A DNA stretch of 64,000 nt, taken from positions 1,935,781 to 1,999,780 of the forward strand of contig NZ_OY759725.1 in assembly GCF_963662755.1 (NCBI RefSeq). Direction: 5' to 3'. The position numbers and the translations under genes are program-made. This DNA comes from an uncultured Sulfurimonas sp. (GTDB taxonomy: Bacteria > Campylobacterota > Campylobacteria > Campylobacterales > Sulfurimonadaceae). Under the pieces are notes generated by a model. It saw only the letters and a program-made list of their open reading frames with translations, was not told the origin of the DNA and did no database searches. How positions within the stretch are numbered: position 1 is the first letter of the stretch; every line of letters starts with the position of its first letter. Of this stretch, positions 6,559-13,569 are shown in pieces.

Positions 6559-9285
6559 ATGACAAGTTTATACAATGACGAAGAAGCAAAGAAGTTTAAA
6601 ACAGACTTAGATTTAAGAGTTTATACATCTAGATTATTAGGGTGTGATAGCTCTTTGGTTTTACATGGTGGTGGAAACACCTCTGTAAAATCAACTCAAA
6701 TAGACTCTTTAGGTAATAGTGAAGATATCCTTTATGTAAAGGGTAGTGGCTGGGATTTGGCAACTATCGAAGCTGAAGGTTTTGCTCCTGTGAAAATGGA
6801 AGCGTTACTAAAGTTAGCTGAGTTAAAAGAGTTGAATGATACTGAGATGGTAAAATCTCAAAGAGAAGCCATGACTAAGGCATCTGCTCCAAATCCTTCT
6901 GTTGAAGCTATACTTCATGCTATTATTCCTTATAAATTTGTTGATCATACACATGCAGATGCAATTATAACTATAACAAATACACAAGACTCTGAAGAAA
7001 AAATAAAAGAACTTTATGGAGATAAGGTTTTAATAATTCCATACATTATGCCAGGTTTTGTTCTTGCAAAACTTGTATATGATATGACAAGGGATGTTGT
7101 TTGGGATGAATTAGAGGGAATGGTTCTTATGAATCACGGTCTTTTTACTTTTAATGATGATGCTAAAAAATCTTATGAGAAAACTATAGAGTTAGTTGAC
7201 AAGGCTGAGAAATATTTGGTTGATAATGGAGCTGAATTAAATATTATAGAAAGTGGGACTTCAGTCCCGATTGTGTCTTGCGAGGCTGAAGCCTCACTTC
7301 CTAGTGATGAACTCCACTCTAGTTCCACCTCTCCTGAGGTGGAACTCCTAGAACTAGCAAAAATTAGACAAGAGATATCAAAGTTAAAAGGTCATGCGAC
7401 TATCTCAATCTTAAACGATTCAAACCTAGCTTCTTACTTCTCAAAGCAAAACATAGAACAAATCGCAACACAAGGCCCATTAACACCTGATCATGTAATA
7501 AGAACAAAAAGAATACCTGCAATTTTAAATATATCTAGTTCCACCTCTCCTGAGGTGGAACTAAGAGCTTATGTAAAAGAGTACACTCAATATTTTGAAG
7601 ACAATAAAACCAATGAAACTATGCTAAATCCAGCTCCAAATTTTGCAATACTTAAAAACAGAGGAACACTCTCTTTTGGTAAAAATGCTAAAGAGGCAAA
7701 TATTATCAAAGATATAAATGAGCATACATTTGAGGCTATTTTAAAAGCCGAAAAATTAGGTGCTTATAAAGCTCTAAGTGCTGAAAATATCTTTGAAGTT
7801 GAGTATTGGGAACTTGAACAAGCAAAACTAAAAAAAAGTGGGAATTCTCCTGAATTTAGTGGCTATGTAGCACTTGTTCTTGGTGGAGTAAATGGCATCT
7901 ATAAAGAGTGCACTCAGATGCTAAATGACAAAGGGGCAGCGGTTGTTGTTTTAGATGAAAACCCTGAAGTTGAAACTATGTTTAATGACATAGATATAAA
8001 AGGACTTAGATGTGATTTAAGTTCAGATGCAAAAATTCAAAATGCTCTTAGCGTAGTTGTAAAAAAATTTGGTGGAATTGACTTGATAGTAAGTGAAGTT
8101 GGTGTTTTTACTCCGAGTGATGATTTGCAAAAACTTAACAAAGAGATGGCAAAATTTTTAAAACTTGGCATAGATGCATCTATCATTAAAGGGTCTAAGA
8201 ATATGGCAAAACAAACTCGCGAGATGCTAATCAAAGATAAAATTTTAGCAGGTAAGAGAGTAAACTTTGATGAGGCTCTTAGCCTTTATGAGATGGACTT
8301 TTTTGAGCTTGGAGAGTTAGCAGATGCTAAGAGAAAAGCACTCCATGGCAAGAAGACATACTTTAATATAAACCGTCATATAAATCCTACAAATAAGTGT
8401 GCGGACATTTGTAAATTTTGTGCATACTCAGCAAATAGAAAAAATCCAAATGAATACACAATGACTCATGAAGAGATTATGAGTATCGTAAAAGATGTTG
8501 AATCTCGCGGTGCAAAAGAGGTTCATATAGTCTCTGCTCATAATCCTGATACGGGGTTAGAGTGGTATCTTGATATCTTTAAAAAGATAAAAGATGCTTA
8601 TCCTCAGATGCACGTAAAAGCTCTGACCGCTGCTGAGGTTGACTTTTTGGCTAGACAATATAGTAAAACTTATGATGAGATATTAGACTTGATGGTGCAA
8701 AATGGAGTTGACTCTATGCCTGGTGGCGGAGCTGAAATCTTTGATGAGAAAGTTAGAGACTACATTTGTAAGGGTAAAGTAACATCTGATCAATGGCTTG
8801 AAATCCATAGAAAATGGCATGAACGCGGAAAAATGTCAAATGTTACTATGCTTTTTGGACATGTTGAAAAAAGAGAACATCGCATAGACCATATGATGAG
8901 AATAAGAGAACTTCAAGATAAAACAGGTGGTTTTAACGCTTTTATACCTCTTGTTTATCAAACAGAAAACAACTACCTAAAAGTTACAGAGTTTATGACT
9001 GCAAATGAGATTTTAAAGACTATGGCAATCAGTCGCATCGTTTTAGATAATGTACCAAACTTAAAAGCATACTGGGTTACTTCAACTGTAAGTCTTGCAC
9101 TTCTCGCTCAAGAGTTTGGTGCAAATGATTTGGATGGAACCATAGAAAAAGAGTCTATAAACTCGGCCGCAGGGGCAAAGAGTGCAAATGGTGTGAATCT
9201 TGAAGAGTTTGTAGCACTCATTAAAAATAGCGGATTTACTCCTGTTGAGAGAGACAGCGTATATAATGAAATAAAAGAGTGGTAA
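6559..9285 (+). CDS. mqnE: Aminofutalosine synthase MqnE, fused in frame to a decayed class II aldolase/short-chain dehydrogenase
   Basis: A 908-codon ORF with two unrelated halves. Residues about 1-230 are a class II aldolase/adducin domain (LHGGGNTSVK, DHTHADAI, MNHGLFTF). Residues about 430-535 are the start of a short-chain dehydrogenase fold, as in RhaD/YuxG proteins, but the Rossmann glycine pattern is damaged (GGVNGIYKE) and the domain stops early. From about residue 549 it is MqnE, a radical-SAM enzyme of the futalosine menaquinone pathway, with C614-x3-C618-x2-C621 for the 4Fe-4S cluster, then YTMTHEEI and SMPGGGAEIF. The middle of the aldolase half (232-335) carries four palindromic repeat inserts. 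Either the fusion is translated whole or mqnE uses the internal site at 8188-8205. The MqnE call is firm; activity of the first half is doubtful. Confidence 0.85.
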   Translation: MTSLYNDEEAKKFKTDLDLRVYTSRLLGCDSSLVLHGGGNTSVKSTQIDSLGNSEDILYVKGSGWDLATIEAEGFAPVKMEALLKLAELKELNDTEMVKSQREAMTKASAPNPSVEAILHAIIPYKFVDHTHADAIITITNTQDSEEKIKELYGDKVLIIPYIMPGFVLAKLVYDMTRDVVWDELEGMVLMNHGLFTFNDDAKKSYEKTIELVDKAEKYLVDNGAELNIIESGTSVPIVSCEAEASLPSDELHSSSTSPEVELLELAKIRQEISKLKGHATISILNDSNLASYFSKQNIEQIATQGPLTPDHVIRTKRIPAILNISSSTSPEVELRAYVKEYTQYFEDNKTNETMLNPAPNFAILKNRGTLSFGKNAKEANIIKDINEHTFEAILKAEKLGAYKALSAENIFEVEYWELEQAKLKKSGNSPEFSGYVALVLGGVNGIYKECTQMLNDKGAAVVVLDENPEVETMFNDIDIKGLRCDLSSDAKIQNALSVVVKKFGGIDLIVSEVGVFTPSDDLQKLNKEMAKFLKLGIDASIIKGSKNMAKQTREMLIKDKILAGKRVNFDEALSLYEMDFFELGELADAKRKALHGKKTYFNINRHINPTNKCADICKFCAYSANRKNPNEYTMTHEEIMSIVKDVESRGAKEVHIVSAHNPDTGLEWYLDIFKKIKDAYPQMHVKALTAAEVDFLARQYSKTYDEILDLMVQNGVDSMPGGGAEIFDEKVRDYICKGKVTSDQWLEIHRKWHERGKMSNVTMLFGHVEKREHRIDHMMRIRELQDKTGGFNAFIPLVYQTENNYLKVTEFMTANEILKTMAISRIVLDNVPNLKAYWVTSTVSLALLAQEFGANDLDGTIEKESINSAAGAKSANGVNLEEFVALIKNSGFTPVERDSVYNEIKEW
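7249..7301 (+). repeat. Degenerate tail-to-tail REP pair inside the aldolase part of the mqnE ORF
   Basis: A plus-orientation arm (7249-7271, GGGACTTCAGTCCC hairpin after a GAAAGT head) is followed by a minus-orientation arm (7279-7301, GAGGCTGAAGCCTC hairpin before ACTTCC). Both align base for base with the REP units near the RAYT gene (head GGATGT). They are translated as GTSVP and CEAEASLP, the same frame used by the units in three other genes. Confidence 0.65.
7318..7346 (+). repeat. Second palindrome family, copy 1
   Basis: AGTTCCACCTC (7321-7331), loop TCCT, GAGGTGGAACT (7336-7346) form a perfect 11-bp hairpin. The 29 bases are identical to 7534-7562. It is translated as SSSTSPEVEL (residues 254-263). 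Confidence 0.85.
7534..7562 (+). repeat. Second palindrome family, copy 2
   Basis: Identical over 29 bases to 7318-7346 and read in the same frame, giving SSSTSPEVEL again (residues 326-335). Identity with no drift suggests recent spread or gene conversion. Confidence 0.85.
8188..8205 (+). promoter_or_regulatory. Possible internal ribosome binding site and start for a free-standing MqnE
   Basis: AAAGGG at 8188-8193 stands nine bases before an in-frame ATG at 8203 (codon 549, MAKQTREMLIKDK). Starting here gives a 360-residue MqnE, the normal family length, without the aldolase/dehydrogenase part. A second in-frame ATG at 8224 lacks a comparable site. Confidence 0.45.
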
Positions 9286-9294
9286 AGAATTTTC

Positions 9295-9317
9295 GGATGT
9301 ACGACTTCAGTCGTACC
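9295..9317 (+). repeat. Solo REP unit, plus orientation
   Basis: Head GGATGT, hairpin TACGACTTCAGTCGTA, tail CC. It starts ten bases after the mqnE stop. On the transcript it could also act as a stabilising 3' hairpin. Confidence 0.85.
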
Positions 9318-9324
9318 AAAGAGG

Positions 9325-9382
9325 GGTGAGGCTAAAGCCACACATCCAAAAAAAGCAAAGGATGTACGACTTCAGTCGTACC
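9325..9382. repeat. REPIN 1: inverted REP pair
   Basis: Minus arm 9325-9347 (GGTGAGGCTAAAGCC, ending ACACATCC), 12-base linker AAAAAAAGCAAA, plus arm 9360-9382 (GGATGT head, ACGACTTCAGTCGT hairpin). Heads face inward, so the whole can fold back on itself as well as into two separate hairpins. Confidence 0.85.
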
Positions 9383-9388
9383 AAATGG

Positions 9389-9446
9389 GGTGAAGCTGAA
9401 GCCACACATCCGAAAAAAGCAAAGGATGTACGACTTTAGTCGTACC
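9389..9446. repeat. REPIN 2: inverted REP pair next to the RAYT start
   Basis: Minus arm 9389-9411 (GGTGAAGCTGAAGCC variant), linker GAAAAAAGCAAA, plus arm 9424-9446 (TTTAGT variant of the loop). It ends 18 bases before the chosen RAYT start. An ORF can be read through it from a GTG at 9390, but in a frame not used elsewhere for these units. Confidence 0.85.
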
Positions 9447-9464
9447 AATACAAAGAGGTTAAAA

Positions 9465-9953
9465 TTGCATACAAATCTTCCTCACTTCTCTCAAATAAAT
9501 CAATACCAATTTATAACATTCAGAACAAAAGATAGCACAGACGAATTTATACTAAAACAGCTCAAAAATAATTTATTAGAAACTAAAATTATTCAACATA
9601 ACATAGATGCACACTTAGATAAATCAAATAAAGGAAGCTATTTAAACCATCAAATTGTAGATATTATAAAAAATTATTTAACTGTTATAGATAAAAGTTT
9701 GTGTGAGATAGTAGCTTTTAGTATTATGCAAAATCATATACATTTAATACTTGTACAAAAAACGAAACTTTCTGAAATTATGAGAAATATAAAGGGCGGA
9801 CTTAGTTTTTTAGTCAATAAAGAACTAGGTAAAAAAGGTAGTTTATGGCAGAAAGATTATTATGACAAGGCAATACGCGATGAAAAACATTTTCAAAGAA
9901 CTTATAATTATGTTAAAAATAATGCATTAAAAGCTGGTTTGGAAGATTATTAA
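9465..9953 (+). CDS. REP-associated tyrosine transposase (RAYT, IS200/IS605-like Y1 family)
   Basis: Single-strand transposase-like protein of the TnpA-REP family, which acts on REP hairpins. With the start used here it has 162 residues. Visible motifs are the N-terminal strand YQFITFRTKDS, the metal-binding H91-x-H93 in MQNHIHLI, the family block LWQKDYYDKAIRDEKHF (128-143), and YVKNNALKAGL, where Y149 is the likely nucleophile. The start is TTG at 9465 because AAAGAGG (9452-9458) stands six bases before it. The longer reading from GTG 9390 would make residues 1-25 out of repeat DNA. REPINs on both sides support the call. The frame is intact, so it may be active. Confidence 0.85.
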   Translation: MHTNLPHFSQINQYQFITFRTKDSTDEFILKQLKNNLLETKIIQHNIDAHLDKSNKGSYLNHQIVDIIKNYLTVIDKSLCEIVAFSIMQNHIHLILVQKTKLSEIMRNIKGGLSFLVNKELGKKGSLWQKDYYDKAIRDEKHFQRTYNYVKNNALKAGLEDY

Positions 9954-9979
9954 AGAAGGTTTTATAGTGTGTACGAGTA

Positions 9980-10037
9980 GGTGAGGCTAAAGCCACACAT
10001 CCAAAAAAAGCAAAGGATGTACGACTTCAGTCGTACC
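9980..10037. repeat. REPIN 3: inverted REP pair downstream of the RAYT gene
   Basis: Minus arm 9980-10002, linker AAAAAAAGCAAA, plus arm 10015-10037. Identical in both arms and linker to REPIN 1. Confidence 0.85.
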
Positions 10038-10143
10038 GAAAAGTAAACAAAAATCCAAAATCATATAATGAATATTATATTTAATTGATAATTAATATTT
10101 TAAAATGTATCATCTGTGTAATTTTATTACTAAAGGTTGATTT

Positions 10144-10395
10144 ATGAAGTTTTTAATTACATTCCTTATGCTTGTTGGTGCGGTTTTTGCTAGCGTAGAT
10201 ATAAATAATGCAGATGCAAACTCTTTTGCTACTTTAAAGGGTGTTGGAGCTAAAAAAGCTGAGACTATTGTGGCTTATAGAGATGCAAACGGTTGTTTTT
10301 CAAAAATTGAAGAACTTTCAAATGTCAAAGGTATTGGCTCTAAAACAATAGAGAAAAATAAAGCAGATTTAGTTTTAGGCAAGTGTAAAAAATAA
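10144..10395 (+). CDS. comEA: ComEA-family helix-hairpin-helix DNA-binding protein
   Basis: An 83-residue secreted protein: an N-terminal signal peptide (MKFLITFLMLVGAVFAS), then one helix-hairpin-helix DNA-binding unit (DINNADANSFATLKGVGAKKAETIVAYR ... NVKGIGSKTIEK). This is the short ComEA form that binds incoming DNA in the periplasm during natural transformation. The ATG follows AAAGG. A related C-terminal fragment lies 5.4 kb away at 15775-15864. A periplasmic DNA ligase gene in the same neighbourhood fits a DNA-uptake theme. Confidence 0.85.
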   Translation: MKFLITFLMLVGAVFASVDINNADANSFATLKGVGAKKAETIVAYRDANGCFSKIEELSNVKGIGSKTIEKNKADLVLGKCKK

Positions 10396-10400
10396 TTTTT

Positions 10401-10415
10401 AAGGGAGTAGTTATA
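10401..10415 (+). promoter_or_regulatory. Ribosome binding site implying an ATA start for the glycosyltransferase
   Basis: AAGGGAG at 10401-10407 is followed at normal distance by ATA (10413-10415), the codon at which the expected glycosyltransferase N-terminus (DISVVIPSYN) begins. No ATG, GTG or TTG is in frame between the upstream stop (10386) and 10458. Confidence 0.6.
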
Positions 10416-11426
10416 GATATTTCAGTAGTTATTCCCTCGTATAACAGATATGAGTTTTTGAAACGTTCATTAAGCTCAGTTTTTGCTCAAACTCATCTTC
10501 CTTTTGAAGTCATTGTTATTGACGATGGCTCTATGGATAATACCTCTAACATCAAACAAGATTTTCCTCAAATAAAATATATTTATCAACAAAACAGCGG
10601 TGTCTCTTCTGCTAGAAATTTAGGTGTAAAAAACTCCAGTTCTAGTTGGATAGCATTTTTGGATTCTGATGATGAATGGCATCCTAAGAAGTTAAAATTA
10701 CAAGTAGAGTTTCACAAAAACAATCCCGATATTTTTATGAGTTATACGGATGAATTGTGGATAAGAGAAGGAAGTGAGGTTAAAGTACCTAAAAAATACC
10801 AAAAATACGGAGGAGAGGTTTTTGATAAATGTTTGAGTCATTGTATCATAGCACCATCATCTGTTTTAATTCACAAGAAGTTGTTTAATAAATTTGGAGT
10901 ATTTGATGAGAATTTAGAAGTTTGTGAAGATTATGATTTGTGGCTTAGGATTGCATCTTTTGAGAAAATAGGATTAGTAGATGAAAAACTTATTATAAAA
11001 TATGCGGGGCATGAAGATCAGCTTAGTTTTAAGTATTGGGGGATGGATAGGTTTCGAGTAAAGTCACTTGAGAAGTTATTAGGTGCGACTGAAGTCGCAC
11101 ATCCTAATGTCTTAGCCCTTTTTGGACGTACGACTTCAGTCGTACCTGAGAACTCAGGTAAAGGTGAGGCTAAAGCCACACATCCAGAACAAATAAGACG
11201 TGCGAATGAAGCCACACATCCAGAACAAATAGGACGTGCGACTTTAGTTGCACCAAATATAAGTGAGAATAAAAGCTCACATTCAAGAATATTAATTTTA
11301 AAAGAACTTATAAAAAAATATACTCTGCTGCTTAAAGGTGCGATAAAACATGATAAAATAGCGGACAAACAAACGTATGAAAAAAGATTAAAAGAATTGA
11401 ATAATGAACTTAACCAAAGAAACTAA
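10413..11426 (+). CDS. Family 2 glycosyltransferase with a REP-derived C-terminal insert
   Basis: A GT-A fold, family 2 enzyme, probably adding a sugar to the lipid-linked glycan used by PglB, whose gene overlaps its end by 23 bases. Read from 10413 it has 337 residues: the first strand DISVVIPSYNR, then IDDGS, the metal site FLDSDDEW, and EDYDLWLR with the likely catalytic acid. A start at TTG 10458 would remove the first strand and the nucleotide-binding edge, so I favour the ATA at 10413. Residues about 224-281 are built entirely from REP arms, between two plausible C-terminal helices (RVKSLEKLL and RILILKELIKKY). Substrate unknown. Confidence 0.75.
   Translation: MDISVVIPSYNRYEFLKRSLSSVFAQTHLPFEVIVIDDGSMDNTSNIKQDFPQIKYIYQQNSGVSSARNLGVKNSSSSWIAFLDSDDEWHPKKLKLQVEFHKNNPDIFMSYTDELWIREGSEVKVPKKYQKYGGEVFDKCLSHCIIAPSSVLIHKKLFNKFGVFDENLEVCEDYDLWLRIASFEKIGLVDEKLIIKYAGHEDQLSFKYWGMDRFRVKSLEKLLGATEVAHPNVLALFGRTTSVVPENSGKGEAKATHPEQIRRANEATHPEQIGRATLVAPNISENKSSHSRILILKELIKKYTLLLKGAIKHDKIADKQTYEKRLKELNNELNQRN
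11082..11146. repeat. In-gene REPIN a in the glycosyltransferase
   Basis: Minus arm 11082-11104 (GGTGCGACTGAAGTCGCAC, then ATCC) and plus arm 11124-11146 (GGACGT head, ACGACTTCAGTCGT hairpin), heads inward, 19-base linker. Translated as GATEVAHP and GRTTSVVP. Confidence 0.8.
11163..11254. repeat. In-gene REPIN b in the glycosyltransferase, with a 36-base tandem duplication
   Basis: Minus arm 11163-11185, linker AGAACAAATA, a chimeric arm 11199-11221 joining the left half of a plus arm to the right half of a minus arm, linker AGAACAAATA again, then plus arm 11232-11254. The segments starting at 11175 and 11211 match over about 30 bases, so a 36-base (12-codon) unit has been duplicated, giving the repeated peptide ATHPEQI. 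The frame stays open. Confidence 0.8.
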
Positions 11427-13569
11427 AACAACATTACTTTATATAACCATAGCCTTTTTATTCTCTGTAGCTATGCGTATGATCTGGGTCTCTCAGTTTA
11501 GTGGGTATGAAGCATTTATGTTTAATAATCAGTTTATGATAAATACTAATGATGGTTACATTTGGGCGGAGGGAGCAAGAGATTTACTTAGCGGAACTGG
11601 CACAAATCCAGATGCACAAAACTTTTATGATAAATTTCATCAGTTAAATGATCTCTCTCCGGTCTCTAGTGCCGCATCTGGGTTAACCGCACTTTTGGTT
11701 TATATTTTACCTTTTTCTTTTGAATCTATAATATTTTATATGCCAATTTTTCTAAGTTCACTTCTTGTTATACCTATAATTTTAATAGCTAAAAGTATAG
11801 ATAATCTTGAGATGGGATTTATTGCAGCACTTCTTGCATCTATAGCATGGAGTTACTATAATCGCACAATGATTGGCTACTATGATACAGATATGTTAAA
11901 CATAGTTTTACCTATGTTCTTGCTCTGGTCGATTATATGGGCTATAAAAACAAATGAAGATAAATATCTGCTTATTACAGCACTTGATATTTTAGTTTAT
12001 AGATGGTGGTATCCTCAAAGTTATGCTTTAGAGTTTGCTTTTTTTGGTCTCATACTTTTTTATGCTTTGGTGTTTGATAGAAAAAATCTATATAACTATA
12101 AGCTTTTGGCTATTATGATGTTTGCTATGTTAAACATTGATGGATTTATACGATTTCCTATTGTTTTAGCGGTGCTTTATGTTTTCAAACAAGACAAATA
12201 TCAAAAATATATTTATCATATTTTAGCTTTGTCTATATTGGCTTTTTTTGCAACTGGTGGATTTGACCCTATCTGGGGACAGTTAAAAAACTATGTTTTT
12301 AAAGATGCCATTGAGAGTTTAGATAAAGGATTGAACCTGCATTTTTATTCGGTTATGCAAACCATTAGAGAAGCAGGGCAGATTCCATTTGAGACTTTTG
12401 CAAATCGTATAAGTGGGCATACTATTACGCTTATATTGTCCATCGTTGGATATATCTATCTCTCTTATAAACATAAAATTATGCTTTTTGGTCTTCCTAT
12501 GGTTGGGCTTGGTTTTTTAGCTCTAGTTGGTGGACTTAGATTTACTATATATGCTGTTCCTGTTTTAGCCCTTGGAGTTGCTTTTTTAATAACTCAAATC
12601 TCACTAAAGATGCCAACAACAAAACTAAAGTATTTAAGTATGATAGCTTTTACTTTAATGATTTTGTATCCTAATTACAAGCATATTGAGTCATATAGAG
12701 TTCCTACCGTTTTTAACTCTGATGAGGTTAAAGTTTTAGATAAGTTAAAAGATATTGCAAGTAGAGAAGATTATGTAGTTTCATGGTGGGATTATGGTTA
12801 TCCTATTCGCTATTACTCAGATGTAAAAACACTCGCTGATGGGGGAAAACATAGCGGTAGTGTTAATTTTCCACTTAGTTTTATGTTAAACAAACCACAA
12901 GATTTATCTGCAAAAATGGCTAGACTAGATGTTGAGTACACAGAGATAGCTTTTAAAGTAGCTGAGAAAAATAAAGATTTAAATGAATCTCAACAGATAA
13001 AACGCTTTAGTAATATAGAAGAGATGACAAAAGAGTATGGTTTTAATGATACAAATGACTTTTTACTCTCTTTGGAGACCGATATAAAATTGCCAAATAA
13101 AACAAGAGATATTTACTTTTTTCTTCCATATAGAATGTTAAGTATATTTCCAACGGTAAGTGTATTTTCTAATTTAGACCTAATGAGTGGTAAGCAAAAC
13201 AAAGCTCCATTTTTCTTTATAAGTAGAGATTTTCAAGAGACAAAAAATACTTTAGAATTAGGTAGTGGTGTCTCTTTAGACAAGAAAAATAACACAATAA
13301 CTATAGGTAAAGATAAGGTAGCTTTAAGAAGAGTTGTAAATACTCTCTACGATAAAAATATGCAACTGCAAAAGAGTGTACAACTTAGGGATTTTAAAGC
13401 ACCTCTTAGTTTGATATATATGGCAGATTATAAAACTTTTTTACTCTTAGATGAAAAAACTTACAACTCTTTATATATTCAGTTAATGGTTCTTGAAGAG
13501 TATGATAAAAATTTATTTGAAAAAGTTATAACAAATCCTCATGCAAAAGTATATAAACTAAAGATTTAG
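11404..13569 (+). CDS. pglB: Undecaprenyl-diphosphooligosaccharide--protein glycosyltransferase PglB (STT3 family)
   Basis: Bacterial oligosaccharyltransferase that moves a lipid-linked glycan to asparagine in the periplasm. The 721-residue protein has the Campylobacter PglB layout: about 13 N-terminal membrane segments with the first-loop motif SNDGY-like NTNDGYIWAEGARD, MIGYYDTD in the next external loop, and then a periplasmic domain with the catalytic-site motif WWDYG at residues 461-465 followed by YPIRYYSD. The C-terminus AKVYKLKI also matches the family. It overlaps the glycosyltransferase upstream and abuts the ligase gene. Only one glycosyltransferase accompanies it, so the rest of a pgl cluster must be elsewhere. 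Confidence 0.93.
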   Translation: MNLTKETKTTLLYITIAFLFSVAMRMIWVSQFSGYEAFMFNNQFMINTNDGYIWAEGARDLLSGTGTNPDAQNFYDKFHQLNDLSPVSSAASGLTALLVYILPFSFESIIFYMPIFLSSLLVIPIILIAKSIDNLEMGFIAALLASIAWSYYNRTMIGYYDTDMLNIVLPMFLLWSIIWAIKTNEDKYLLITALDILVYRWWYPQSYALEFAFFGLILFYALVFDRKNLYNYKLLAIMMFAMLNIDGFIRFPIVLAVLYVFKQDKYQKYIYHILALSILAFFATGGFDPIWGQLKNYVFKDAIESLDKGLNLHFYSVMQTIREAGQIPFETFANRISGHTITLILSIVGYIYLSYKHKIMLFGLPMVGLGFLALVGGLRFTIYAVPVLALGVAFLITQISLKMPTTKLKYLSMIAFTLMILYPNYKHIESYRVPTVFNSDEVKVLDKLKDIASREDYVVSWWDYGYPIRYYSDVKTLADGGKHSGSVNFPLSFMLNKPQDLSAKMARLDVEYTEIAFKVAEKNKDLNESQQIKRFSNIEEMTKEYGFNDTNDFLLSLETDIKLPNKTRDIYFFLPYRMLSIFPTVSVFSNLDLMSGKQNKAPFFFISRDFQETKNTLELGSGVSLDKKNNTITIGKDKVALRRVVNTLYDKNMQLQKSVQLRDFKAPLSLIYMADYKTFLLLDEKTYNSLYIQLMVLEEYDKNLFEKVITNPHAKVYKLKI

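Larger units (their letters stand above)
9295..10037. mobile_element. RAYT gene with flanking REP/REPIN palindromes
   Basis: A transposase-like gene (9465-9953) is bracketed by REP units: five arms upstream (9295-9446) and two downstream (9980-10037). Arms are 23 bases long, with a GGATGT head, a short hairpin and an ACC tail. They pair in opposite orientation around a 12-base A-rich linker. Association of such repeats with a RAYT gene is the defining feature of REP/RAYT systems. It sits between mqnE and comEA. Confidence 0.8.

Noticed and set aside
9295..9446. CRISPR-like array
   Set aside because: The units alternate in orientation, the spacers are short and similar, and no cas genes are present.
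9390..9464. GTG start at 9390 for the RAYT gene
   Set aside because: The first 25 residues would be REPIN DNA and there is no binding site before the GTG; TTG 9465 has AAAGAGG at correct spacing and begins at the family N-terminus.
11018..11368. Minus-strand ORF of 116 codons across the glycosyltransferase insert
   Set aside because: It is open only because the REP arms are palindromic and stop-poor on both strands; it has no family features and lies inside a better-supported gene.
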